A DNA stretch of 64,000 nucleotides from Limnoperna fortunei (Eukaryota; Mollusca; Bivalvia; Mytilida; Modiolidae), in contig OX104117.1 in the NCBI GenBank assembly GCA_944474755.1, positions 75,430,926 through 75,494,925 on the forward strand. The letters are read 5' to 3'. Both the position numbers and the translations under genes were made by a program. Under the pieces are notes generated by a model. That model ran no database searches and was not told the origin of the DNA. It saw only the letters and a program-made list of their open reading frames with translations. Shown here piece after piece: positions 34,134 through 46,142 of the stretch (positions are counted from its first letter, which is position 1; every line of letters starts with the position of its first letter).

Positions 34134-34800
34134 CTGTAAAAAGCAAAATGTTGTTTACAATAATCGATTACAGAAACTACTATCCTAGACTGAGCAGATA
34201 GATAAGTACTTAAATCTATTTTATTTGTATTAAGTACAACTTACATTTCTATTAATCTCAAAATTGTCATTTTACTTTGTCGTAAAATCATTCGTCCATT
34301 TTTTTTATTTACTCTAACAAACTTTTCAGAGTACCACTTGTCAAATCAACCTTACAAATCTTTAACTTCTTTAAGGGTAAACAGCCTTGATAGTCTTCAA
34401 AAAACGAAATTGTTTCTCAAAAGAAAATATGTAGTTTCTAAAAAATGTTTAAAATCCTCTTCCCCCGCCAACTATTTTGTGCATCAAATTGCAACACAAC
34501 ACAGATTGTCAGGTAACAACGCTGAACTATTTTCTCATTTTTTATTTGTATTTTGGAGTTGTCTGGGTTTTCTTCTGTAAAGCTTTATCAGTGCAGATTT
34601 CGTAATTCATTTTATTATCTACTAATTATAACTGTGTTGGGATACCAATACAAATCTCTCCTAAACAAACGCCCATTGACACTATAATCTTAAGCATGTT
34701 GACCCCACTAAACATTTTTACCAAGATACTGCAATGTCCTATATAATGACCACCTTCTTTCCATGGAAACGACAGCCATTTTGAAAATTCCAAAATTGGA
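34134..34800. other. No gene seen
   Basis: AT-rich sequence upstream (in transcription sense) of the LDLa exon. A plus-strand open frame at 34338-34580 has no recognisable content. Confidence 0.35.
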
Positions 34801-35984
34801 TTGGAAAACTTCAGGTCACCCCTAACATGTTCCCAAAGTTTCATATTGGTTGGCCATTGGATCTCAGAGAAACTGTGCGGACAAGATTGAGCGTAAAAAA
34901 GAAAGGAAAACAAAAAAAAGAAAAAGAAGAAGAAGAACTAGAATTGCCATTGCGAGCAATAGCAGATGTCGCCCTGACATTTTTTTATGATTTCATGTCA
35001 AAATACCACAGGAAAATAGTTTTCTTTAAAATCAGACAATGTTGGACTTTTGATGCAATTTTTCGTCATGTGAATTCCAAAATCGATGATTCCATGTTGT
35101 TCCCCACATCAAATTATCTCTAGAAGTTGATTTTCATTGAATTCCGACAATGTTGTATTTTTTAACGTAACTCGGTAGCCATCTTAAAAATGGCCACCAT
35201 TTTGAAATTTTTCGTAATATGAATTCCAAGATGTAATGGTGGCGGTGCTTTGTGTAAAGTTTGATTGGAATCCATCAATGCATAGCAGAGAAATGGAGGC
35301 GACAAAAAACCTCCATTTCCCCATAGGCTTCTATGCAAATGTAACGTGGCGGCCATCTTGGAAAAGGTGGCCATTTTGGAATTTTTTGATATGTGAATTC
35401 CAAGATGTAATGATGATGGTGCTTTGTGTAAAGTTTGATTGGAATCCATCAATGCATAGCAGAGAAATGGAGGTGACAAAAAACCTCCATTTCCCCATAG
35501 GCTTCTATGCAAACGTAACGGTTGTGGCTGCGGCCACACGGTGTGAAATTTTTTTTTCAAACTTTCCTGTCTTCTTAAGGTTGATGAGGTCCAACTTCCT
35601 ATAAAAAAACTTTGGAATATCTCAAACCATGGTGAAGCTATTGTAGAAAAATCATTTTCCCATAGGCCCCATGTTAAATCTATTTTTAGCCATGGCGGCC
35701 ATCTTGTTTTTCCGTTCCGCCCCAAAATCATCTCAAACCTGTATCTCATTATGGTCTTCCATCATACCAAGTTTGGTCCCTCTGTGCTTCTAGGTTTCCG
35801 AAAAATTAAGGAAAATGCCCAAAATCACTCATGCATAACTTTCTGGTTTCCATGGAGATGGTTCCACATATCACCATTTTTAAAGTTGATTGCACAACTT
35901 CAGATAGTGGTTCTACTTTATGCCATGTGATGTTCTAATCCAATCAGCCATCTCTGAGTTATCAGCCGGACAAAAAGTGAGGAA

Positions 35985-36015
<31 letters not shown>

Positions 36016-36970
36016 TAAAATTTACGTTTCCCGAAACGTTGAAGTCGCCTCCCGTTCCGCACTTTTGACCGAGTAGAGGGAACTAAAAGTCAAGAGCACA
36101 ACTTCATAACATGAGCTTTCAGTTGGCCAAGTTTCATTTCGATCGGTTAAAAGATGAGCGAGAAAACGAGCAAACTTTAAAACGGCCGCCATTTTGAAAC
36201 CGGAAGCCGGACAAAAAATTTTTTTTGCAAAAATGCTCAGGATAGTTAGCTGTATCAGTATACCAATTTTCATTGAAATTGCTCTGGCCATAACTGAGAT
36301 CTGACAACGGCCGCCATTTTGTAAAACTTTAAAACGGCCGCCATTTTGAAACCGGAAGTCGGACAAAAATTTTAAAAGTAGTGGCACACTCAGGGTACCA
36401 TAATCTACCTGTGTACCAAATTTCGTCGAAATCGGATGATGTTTAAATTTTTGCATTTTTACGGGGGTGGTGTTCGGATGGCGGCCATTTTGAAATGTCG
36501 GCCGCGTCAAATTTTTTTTTGCAAAAATGCTCGGGATAGTTAGCTGTACCAGTATACCAATTTTCATTGAAATTGCTTTGGCAATTACTGAGATCTGACA
36601 ACGGCCGTCATTTTTTTTCAACGGCGGCCATTTTGAAAATGGCGGCCATTTTGAAAATTTCAAAGTGGATTGCACAACTTCAGGTCACCCTTAACATGTT
36701 CCAAAAGTTTCATTTCGATCGGTTAAAAGATGAGCGAGAAAACGAGCGGACAACATTGCGAGGGGAAAAAGGAAAACATAATAATAATAATAATAATAAG
36801 AAACGGAGTAAAAACAATAAGTCGCCCGACACTTCGTGGTCGGCGACTTAATAATAGTGAAAAAGAAACAGTAGAATAACAATATGTCGCCCCGACAAAG
36901 TCTGGGGCGACATAATAAGAAACCGGACAGAAACGTCTCTCAAAACTTTTTTTGGGAGACATAAAATACC
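34801..36970. repeat. Concatenated GGCGGCCATTTTGAA-type repeats with AAT microsatellites and hairpins
   Basis: Repeat units carry GGCGGCCAT(T/C)TTG and TTTCATTTCGATCGGTTAAA motifs. A ~178-bp pair lies at about 35165-35525 (CTTTGTGTAAAGTTTGATTG twice). (AAT)n runs sit at 35985-36015 and 36778-36800 and are each followed by a hairpin: ACGTTTCCCGAAACGT at about 36023, AGTCGCCCGAC...GTCGGCGACT at 36824-36849, TGTCGCCCCGAC...GGGGCGACA at 36884-36912, and GTCTCTC...GGGAGAC at 36934-36960. Long open frames across it (up to 217 codons) follow the repeats and are not genes. Confidence 0.75.
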
Positions 36971-37791
36971 TTTACGCAAGAAGCATTTAACATTTTTCCT
37001 GAGAACCGAATTTTCCGTATGTCTACGGTAGCAATCCCAGTGGTGCACCCCACTTTTCCAGGTTTGTTTCCTTTGTTAACACGTTTCGTCTAGAATAGAG
37101 CTAAAATAATGTTTACTGTACGAGTATTTTTTTATAAATTAATATAGTTAAAAATATTAAGGCCCACCCGATAGGTTGCTTGACTCATTGATTGTTGCTT
37201 AACTTTTAGCAAAGATTACACGAAAACAAATATTTAAACGCTCAACTATTACGAAAAATTGTCTAAAATGTTGACGGCCACTAAAATAGAGAAATATGGC
37301 GCTTTTAAGAGACGGCGAATGATGGTTTTTGTTGCACCTTTCACAAAATAAATACATAGGGTTAACTTGAAATACTTTATCCAATGTGGTCCGATGCCAA
37401 ATTAACCTTATTTTTAAACTGACAGTACCTCGATATGGCATAAAATCCGCACTCCAAAGTCGCGCTGGGCATTTTTGTGAGTTAAAAAATTGTAAACAAC
37501 ATTGAAAAAAACTGCTTTTAATATAGAAAAATATATGAATTAATAGTTTTCTGTATAAATGTACAGTCTATTATTTACGAAAAAAGTAGAAATGCCAGAA
37601 TTAAATATTAACTTTTTATTGTAATTTAGTGCTTGTTTATCCATTGACTCCAGAGACCATAAAGAGCAAAAAATGATTAGTAAAGGTCGAGTTATTTTAT
37701 TCTGGTCAAAACGAGGTTTTCGTCAACATAATGTGAATTTTTGCACTGAAGCTATTGAAGTGCATATTCGGTAGATATGGAGAAAAGAAAG
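36971..37791. other. No gene seen
   Basis: AT-rich. The short minus-strand open frames lack recognisable content. Confidence 0.35.
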
Positions 37792-38006
37792 TAGTTCGTC
37801 TACTATTGATCACGTGGTCTGTCAACACTGAGTTTGTGGGATCAAGTCTCACTGCGAGCAGTGATTGACAAGGTTTTCCTACAGAAGATCAAGAGTTCTC
37901 TCCGGGTACTCCGACTTCCTCCTCCAATAAAAACTGAACGCCATAATATAGCTGACAAATTGCTGAAAGTGGCGTTAAACATTATCCAAACAAACAAACA
38001 AACAAA
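37792..38006 (+). repeat. 5'-truncated SINE
   Basis: Begins inside the head (AGTAGTTCGTCTACTATTGA), with a mutated B box, then CTCTCCGGGTACTCCGACTT and AATTGCTGAAAGTGGCGTTA with a (CAAA)n tail at 37985-38006. Confidence 0.8.
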
Positions 38007-38575
38007 TCTCTCACATTGTTTATATTCGTGTCGCTCAATTTATATTGTTCAAAACATTGTTCTCTAGTTGTAGATAAAAGGACAGTTAAAAGTAGTTATA
38101 TTAAATGGTAGTTTATTTTTTATATTGAATCGTAGAGCGTTTAACAATATATTAGCTTCTTAATTGCATATGCAAAGTTGTAATGTTTTATCTAGAAAAT
38201 GTTCGCATGGCTTATCTACTGAGTGGCCTTACCCCGTTCATAGATACGGAAACCATCTGATTGAGGCTTATCAGGTTATAATACATAAAGCCTGTTCATC
38301 ATACCGCCACAAATGTTAAACAAGTTTTTACTTTTCGGTTTTTGTTTCGTATTTAATATACCGGAAATTCTGTTCGCAGCGCGTTACGGACACCAATCGA
38401 TCAATATAAAATAAAGCAACATAAATATAAAAAACCGTAATGATGCCAAAGTGCTGTCCACCTGCCTGTCAAATATATTGATGTCGTTGCAGATAAGGCT
38501 CAACATAACACCATATTTGTGTGCAAAACACTACATTGGTAATTTGACTGAAGAAATATGTGTTGATCGTACTAC

Positions 38576-39530
38576 ATGAAACATCAATACTACGTAACTA
38601 CAGTAAGGATAAAATTAGACAATCACAAATCTGCCATATTATTTGTTCGGCTCTCTGTAAGACAGGAAAACAATGATATTTCTTTTTGGCAGCAGATTCC
38701 TAAATTACATAAAATCGTATACAAACAACAACGTGAACTGCTAAATGTACAAAAAACCCGGTTCATTCCTGTTAACGCCAATTTTAACTGCGACCTTGAA
38801 AAATATTTTGATTTCTGGAAAAGGTTACATCAAATGTGGATTACAAAATCTAATACACTGACAGAGTTGCTTCAATCTAGAGCTCTTTCATATTGTAATA
38901 GTTTAAAAACATTTGAATTTTTCCACATTGTGCACCACTTGTCCTCTTACATGTATTAAATTAAAGTAAAGAGTTGAAGAACGAATTGAAAGTGCTTTAC
39001 TAATAATTTGAAAAACATAGACACAAATATTTGATTGTCTAAAACAAAATATGAAATGCTTTATATTCTAATTGATGACATATTCTATTAATATTGTGGA
39101 TGTGTTTATCAATAGACAGTTGATGTTCCAATAAGCACCTAATGTTCCTCCATTCATTATGATGCAGACTTTGCAATCACTTTCAGATAATAAAGACCAC
39201 AAGCTAGTCTAGTCTTTTAATTCCACTAAATTAATGATGTACTTTTTCACTCCTCGAATTTGTGACTTACTTAATTTAAAGGAGCTTGAGATTAAGGACA
39301 CGATAGTCACTAAAAGGTCCGCTTCATGTAAGGAGTTTCATCTCGAAATTGACACTAAACTCTGCGACCATCGTGATGACTTTCCAATCGTCAATTTTCC
39401 CTTCTTGTGCATAAAAATTCCGTCCGCTCTGGTATATATGGCTTTTGCATGTCTTCAAAGACACTTAACTGTAGTGCTTGTGCGGAATACCACAATTTAC
39501 TTGGTCGAAATATTCAATTAACTTCGAGGA
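38576..39530 (+). pseudogene. Decayed retroelement reverse transcriptase
   Basis: Two open segments, 38576-38959 and about 39234-39521, carry landmarks of one RT family common in molluscs and other marine animals. The first has IPKLHK (about 38690), then LHQMWITKSNTLTELLQSRA and NSLKTFEFFHIVHH, where the family usually reads KTFDFSTLYTTIPH. The first catalytic Asp is therefore replaced by Glu here. The second has LEIKDTIVTKRSAS, then HRDDFPIVNFPFLC, a conserved block downstream of the YxDD motif. The segment between, which should contain YxDD, is missing. I recognise the family but do not assign it firmly to LINE or Penelope-like elements. A dead, internally deleted copy. Confidence 0.65.
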
Positions 39531-41100
39531 CACATTTATGTAAGTTGTTTTAATTTGTGTTGTTCTGCGTTTATGGTTTTGTGTTAATTCTTTTGACTGC
39601 GAGATTTAATTGCCACTATGGTATTTTTGCTCTTTTATCCTATGATAAATCTTTCTGGCAGTCTTTTCTCGCATTCAATTGTTTATTTCTGGTAATTGTA
39701 TAAAATGTAAACTAAATATAATTTTGTCCCTTATTTGTTGAAATTTTAAGCGTATTTGTAATTTTTTATAGATTACTACATGTTTATTAAATACTGGAAA
39801 TGTTGTAGACATGCGTTTACCATTATAGTAAAAATCATAACATCAAATTAATAAGACAACTAATGCACGGGAAGGTATTTCCCTCGTTTTCGTTTCTATA
39901 GTAAAAAGGCGTTAAACGTTAAAAACAGGCCCCAGAGGGTGAAAATCTATTATTTTACATCGTAATATAACCGTATTCACCCCCCCCCCCGGTTCTATTC
40001 TATTATTTCTAGAACGTTCTAATTAAAAAAAATTTTGAACAAATTTTAAAGGGCCCGGCCCTCCACCCAGGGCCAGCATGTTAAAAATAATATTACATGT
40101 GGAGAGCCTTTTTGGGTTTATAGTTTTATATGCAAGTATGATTATATACAAAAACCGGGAACCAGTTTTTTTTGCTTATTTGTTTGTTTGTTTGTTTTCT
40201 TTACTTGTAGGAGACGAAAAAGAGATTTATGGTATAAGACAAAGAAATGGGCTAGCTGGAGTCACATGATATTGCTATATACTATCACGGAGTTTTATTT
40301 TTTCATTTCAGGGAGTTACCATGGTCCTGTACCGACGTACATATGACATGATGCACGATCTTTAACTCAGTGATTGTTTACGACACGGATTATTATCGAC
40401 GGAGCATGCCGACGACTATTGGAAGAAGTTTTCACGTTATTTCAGAGGAATTTCACACTGTAAAATAAGGACACTAGGCCCGTAGCAGACGACAGAATAC
40501 ACAAAAACAGTGACGTCGGAAATAGTATCAATTTGTTATTGTTTCAGGTAAAATGCAGTTCGGACAGTTAGAACAATTTGTTGAGACACGATTTACACTG
40601 TCATTCACTGACGATGGCTGAAACGGACATCACGACAGACGAAATTTACGTTGGTGAGAGGGCATGGTGGTCACGTGTACAATGTGGGATTTCAAGGATT
40701 TAGCGACTCGTAAACTTTACGGAAAGGCATTTTTCGACTGAAATCGACATTCTAAAGCGCATGGCGAGGTTGTAAAACAGCTGGGATGCTAGTTTTTTCC
40801 GGAAATCATAAAAAGGGGTGTTGGACTTGCACGTCTTGTAACTTTTTACTGGTCGCGCACAACGATTTCTTACTTATCGACACTTCGAGGACATCGATCC
40901 CAGATGGAATCAGCGTCCATTTTATTGTACCATTTTGTGTGCCTTAGGAGATGTGCTGACAACGTTTTTATGGGGTGTCCCTGCCACGCCCTCATTTTTG
41001 ACAGTGCTTGTTAACGGGGTGATCGGGAGAACGCCCACGGTTTATTCATCAAACAGGCAAATTTTCGGCTCGATTAAATAAGAAACTTTTTGGCAGCACG
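39531..41100. other. No gene confirmed; GC-richer unclassified block
   Basis: A C run lies at 39980-39990. From about 40300 to 41050 the base composition is more GC-rich than the surroundings and contains TGACGTCG at 40511, but no long open frame. It may be the body of the repeat that follows (41.1-44.0 kb) or a non-coding exon; nothing decides this. Confidence 0.35.
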
Positions 41101-43990
41101 AAATTTTATTTATGATTGGAAGAAAACTAATAATAATATTATACCGCCATTTGTTCTGTGAACAAATGAGAGTCTTTAACGCTATTCCTCTAAAGTAAGA
41201 AAATTTAGGTGATGCTATGGGATTTTTGTCTTGCTATAGCACAAAATGTTACATCCAGTCATAAAAATAAGATAAGTTATTTGAGTAAAGAAAGTGGTCC
41301 CGAGCAAAAAAATACATGGTTGTTAAGGACTTTCATTCTGTTGCTAGGGACAAAAGACCACTTCCGGCCATAAAATGACAGAGTGAAGCGAAGTACATCA
41401 TTTTGATTCTGAAAATATATGGTTGCTACGGACTTTTTTATAACGGTCACCTTGTTGCTATGGTATGACCTTGACCTATGACCTTTGACTTTTGGCTCAA
41501 ATTGAACCTCTTTTCCTACTGATCATGTTAAACCTATATGTTTACTATATTATCTCTAACTGTTGTCAAGTTTTAACCAAAAAAACGAGTATCCGAAACG
41601 CATCAAGGACTGGAACGGTTCATCGCACAGCTTTAGGCCAATATACCAAATGAAGGTCTCGATAAGAGTAGTATTTTTCCCATTTATTTTCTGCTTCTAT
41701 CTTGTATGGTTTAGGTGATAAATTGATAACAAAACCTATGGTGACCTTTGACCTTTACATTCGTAAATGTAATACATGTCACTTAGGATCAATGGCGGTG
41801 GTCCCAAGTCTTTAGGACTTACGGTTTTCGAGAAAAAATTTTGACGCGTTGCGATTCAGGTCAAAAACAGGAAGTTGATTGTAAGAAAAAAATTGCATGT
41901 TAAATCATCGGCATAGGGCAGCATACATTTTGTATACTTCAGATTTTGAGAATCGGTTACGGTTTCTGAGTCTATCTGCTAAAAAGGACTTTCGTGTTCT
42001 GGCAGATAACTCTGTTAATAAAAATAGATCGGTCTAAAAGCATGAGCCATGTCATCTTAGGATATGAATCAATGGTACCAAGTATGGAAATGATATGTGG
42101 AGACACTTTTTGGCAAACCTCCGCGAAAGAAGAAAAAAAATAATAATTAAAACGCATTGTTTCAGAGAACAAATGTGAGGTCTTTCCTTGCATTTTGTAA
42201 GTGTGATATCTAGGTCTATGGTTGCTAATGACTTTACGGTCAGTTGCTATGGTTTTGGTTTACAAAGCAAGTGGTCCGAAGTCAGAAAATATATGGTTGC
42301 TAAGGACTTTCAGTCGGTTGCTATATAAAAAATGTAACTTCCGATCATAAATATGATATTTGAATTCAGTTAGTGATCGCGATTTAGTTTCCTATGTATT
42401 GTCAGCATCAATTTTGTACGGTTAAAGTGTTTTTTATAAAAACTGTTTACCGTGTCGGCCATTTTGAAAATGGGTTCGACTTTGGTCCTAAATCGAAGGG
42501 CTTGACATATCGGTCACAAAAAACTTATATGTTTACTTTATAATCTGTAACGGTTTAAAAGTTACTGACAAATAACGCAGTTTACGATATGTTTTCGGAC
42601 ACTCAATCGAATCGTGTACTTCTTGTGATCAAGTTGTAAGTCTTTTAATTCTCTTTCAAATGAACCATATGTTTTATTTATCATCTGTAACGTTTAAACA
42701 GTTATAGACCAAAAAACCATTTTCAAAATACGAATGAAGGGCAATGACTCAAAAACGACTATATTTACGCTTTCGTACCTTCAACATTTTTTTTTAACAT
42801 TTCAATGCCACGAACATTTTTCTTTGTATTGTCTGTTTACTATTGCACGGTTTACGTGTTATTTAATAAAACTGTTTACGGTGTCGGCCATTTTGAAAAT
42901 GGCTGCCCATAACAATTCGACTTTGGTCTTAAATCGAAGGGCTTGTTATGACGGTCACAAAAAACCATATGTTTACTATATTATGGTAAAATATGATATT
43001 TGAATTCAGTTAGTGATCCTGATTCAGTTTTCCATTTATTGTCCGCATCAATTTTGCAGGGTTAAAGTGTTATGTTATAAAAACTTTTACGGTGTCGGCC
43101 ATTTTGAAAATGGCTGCCCATAACCATTCGACTTTGGTCTTATCGGTCACAAAAAACTTATATGTTTACTATATAATCTGTAACGGTTTAAAAGTTATAA
43201 GCCAAAAACTTCTGAGCCGTAACGTGTCAAGAGATATAACTCGAAAACGGTTTGTCACACAGTTGTTTACCCTAATATCAAATGTAGATCTCAATGATAG
43301 CAACATTTTTTCTGTTATATTGTCTCCTTCAACTTTTATGGTTTTTGAGTTGTATTGAAAACAAAATTTGAATGGCAGCCATTTTGAAAATGGTGGATCG
43401 AAAAAAATTTGATCCCGGATCAGTAATTATAACCCTCATATCTACTTGTAAACCAAGTTTTGTAGAAATCAAACAACTTTGACGTTTTCGACAAACTTCG
43501 CGTCAAAAACGCGTAACCAGGAAGTTGATCGAAAAATTTCTTTTGCGTGAAAAATCATTTTCAAGATTCAGGTGACAATTTCCACCTTAGAATTTTGATA
43601 TCGGTTACGGTTTATGATTTAAATTGAAAAAAAAGGTAAACAGTTTTTTGGGAGATAACTTCGTTTCTTTAAAAAACAGATAGGTTTCGCAGGGTGACTC
43701 AGGTCGAGCACACGTAGTGTCGTTTAAGTGTGCCAAGATTCGAAGCGATATGTCAAGACACTTTTTTGACATGTGAGCGAGACAAAAAATAATAGTCATG
43801 AGAAATACAGTAATGATTATTATTAAGGTCTTTCCCTTTTCCAAGAGAAAGACCTTAATAATAATCATTAGAAATACAAGAAGGTCTTTCCACTGTAGTG
43901 GGAAAGACTTTGATAAGCAAACAATTCTGGCCACGTAGTAAGTAATAAGAATATATAGTAGGAATAAAATATTTAAAGTTTGATTTTTAA
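41101..43990. repeat. Chain of related repeats joined at microsatellite/hairpin junctions
   Basis: At least three related units. Shared text includes TATGGTTGCTAAGGACTTTC near 41320, 41420 and 42290, and GTGTCGGCCATTTTGAAAAT near 42450, 42885 and 43090. Junctions show AAT-rich runs followed by hairpins and a GTCTTTCC-like string: CATTTGTTCTGTGAACAAAT at 41151, CATTGTTTCAGAGAACAAAT at 42157, AAGGTCTTTCCC...GAGAAAGACCTT at 43825-43860 and AAGGTCTTTCCACTGTAGTG at 43881. No gene is seen. Confidence 0.7.
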
Positions 43991-46142
43991 ACAAACTATT
44001 AAACAATTGTATTACCTCAACAACCTAATGTTTCGGACAGTCTGTATTTAAATGTAATTATAAAATTTTACTTTGGACACTTATAACGATTAAATATAGA
44101 TGAAAAACTGCTATGAAGCTTCATAACAGTTTTTTAAATATCCATTTTTCTTTAACACAATATAGACATATAAATCAAAATCAGACATACTTGATGTTGC
44201 ATTCAATGTCACGAGCTCTCCAAGAAGTATCATACCAAGCAATACGAGAAACGATTGGTTCATCCTCTGTGTAACCAATACCATCCAATTTCAAGAATTT
44301 TGCAAAACATTGCCACGTCTATTAAAATTTTTCATAACAGTTACTGACAAACTGTTTCACGAGTATATATTGAGTATTAAAGGTACAAAACAGGAAGTAT
44401 TGATTATGTTATCGAAATGCGATATTAGTATTTACGTGTGTACTATATTCCTGTGAATTTATTTGATAAAGTAAAGGTACGTTATTCTTGTACAGGTTGA
44501 GATTTCTTGACAGGTTGATGTTAATTCTTTTTGTACAGATTTACACTTTTTGTACAAGTTGACTTTTTTTTTGTAGATGTTGACACTTTTTGTAGAGATT
44601 GACTCTTATTGTAGATGTTGTCATTAACATTATCTAAATATCACGAATTCCTAAATTACCTTTCAAAATTTTACAATAGTCGAGTTATATGACGATCAGG
44701 TAAATTAGTAAATGTTACAATATTGTGTACTTTAATTTAACTTTGATATCTGAAATTTACACATTTTATAAGATGGACTCCATCGTTTCAAAATATCTCT
44801 AAAAATCTAATAAATTTCAACCTGATTTAAGTCTCAAGTCTTAAATTTCAAGCCTATTGAGTTTTGGGAGGTTTCTAAAGCATATATTTTTTTATACAAG
44901 TTGAATCTGTTCGGTTAGATTAGCCGTTTTGAGCAGGTTGACATGACAGTAAATTACAGTCTTTCCAAGTTATTTACAACAGTATATACTCAGAAGTAGT
45001 TAAGTAAACAGATTTTTCAGACACTCTACATTTTTAAGGTTTAAAAACAAAACGACAATGAAATTCATATTTAAAAGATCTTTAACATAAATTACTTAAC
45101 CTTCATCTCTTGGAAGTTTATGCCATCCACCAACTTTAATTGAATTAAAATCTTTAAATTGATAACCTTAACTTTTTTGGTTACCCAATTTTCAAAATGT
45201 TGTTTTGGATGACTACGTGGAATTTCTGTAGTGCTTTATCATTGATGTCAATATATTGATCTCTAAGTATACAAGTGATCGTTAATAAATGAGAACAACT
45301 CTATAATTATTATCAAGAGAGAATTTATTGTGAAATTTGATATATGCCGTTTGCTTCTTTGATTTTTTTCTAGTTTTATTTTGGCAAAGAAGTAAAGGGG
45401 GTGTTTTTCTTGCACGGAGGTTAAGTGCTTTGTCAAATAAGTGTCACGTTTTAATGTCCTGATGCCGTATCTTGTGGTTGTGTTGTTGAGAAACATTATT
45501 GTGTTCTTACATGCAAAACATGTTGATTCGTGATAACATTTTTTTGTTGAGTTAATCGTTCTTGGTTGTGTCAGGCGATGTTGTAAAATTTAGAATTGCT
45601 ACAACTTAAACGAATTATTAAACATGTTAATTTATATTGTTGAAGAAATTCAACTTTAGTTTTGCCTTTGTTGCTTCAAAATACATATACTCACAAGATA
45701 GTATTTTTGTAGCTAAATGTTCACGTCCAGAATATGGACAAAATATTATATTGCTAGCTGGACAATAAATAATCATTAAATCTGTTATCTCAATGTTCTG
45801 ATTTGAATGTGCAAATACATCAAATACGTGTAACAAAAATATAAATTTTCAAATGAGCAATAATTTATTTTTAGACAGTGTATTTGGAATGAATTCACTG
45901 TTACCTAAATGGAATGTTTTTAATTTGATTATTATTGAAATTGTTTGCATTACCTTGCATTATAATAAATATAATTATGTTTAATTTAACTTCTATATCC
46001 TCTCTGAGCCCTTATGTACTCATGGGTACACTGCTTAAAATAATTATTAATTATTATTATCCAAGGTTACATTGACAATTTTAAGAAAGAAAAATCATAT
46101 GTTTATACCACAATTTCACGATTAAAGTTTACATTATTGACT
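43991..46142. other. Non-coding, first copy of a segmental duplication
   Basis: 44390-44560 resembles 49918-50060 (AGGAAGTATTGATTATGTTA, then TTATTCTTGTACAGGTTGA). 44660-44770 resembles 48940-49020 (ATATGACGATCAGGTAA, TTTGATATCTGAAATTTACA). A degenerate ~20-25 bp repeat of TTGACACTTTTTGTACAG type fills 44495-44620. No gene seen. Confidence 0.55.

Noticed and set aside
35162..35749. 195-codon minus-strand frame with a doubled LHRSLWGNGGFLSPPF phrase, and its plus-strand counterpart
   Set aside because: The doubling is the ~178-bp DNA repeat read through; no domain is recognisable.
36022..36675. 217-codon minus-strand frame
   Set aside because: It follows repeated GGCGGCCATTTTG units (phrases recur), not a conserved protein.
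43605..44006. 133-codon minus-strand frame
   Set aside because: It crosses the hairpins and microsatellite at 43.8 kb and is T-rich repeat sequence.
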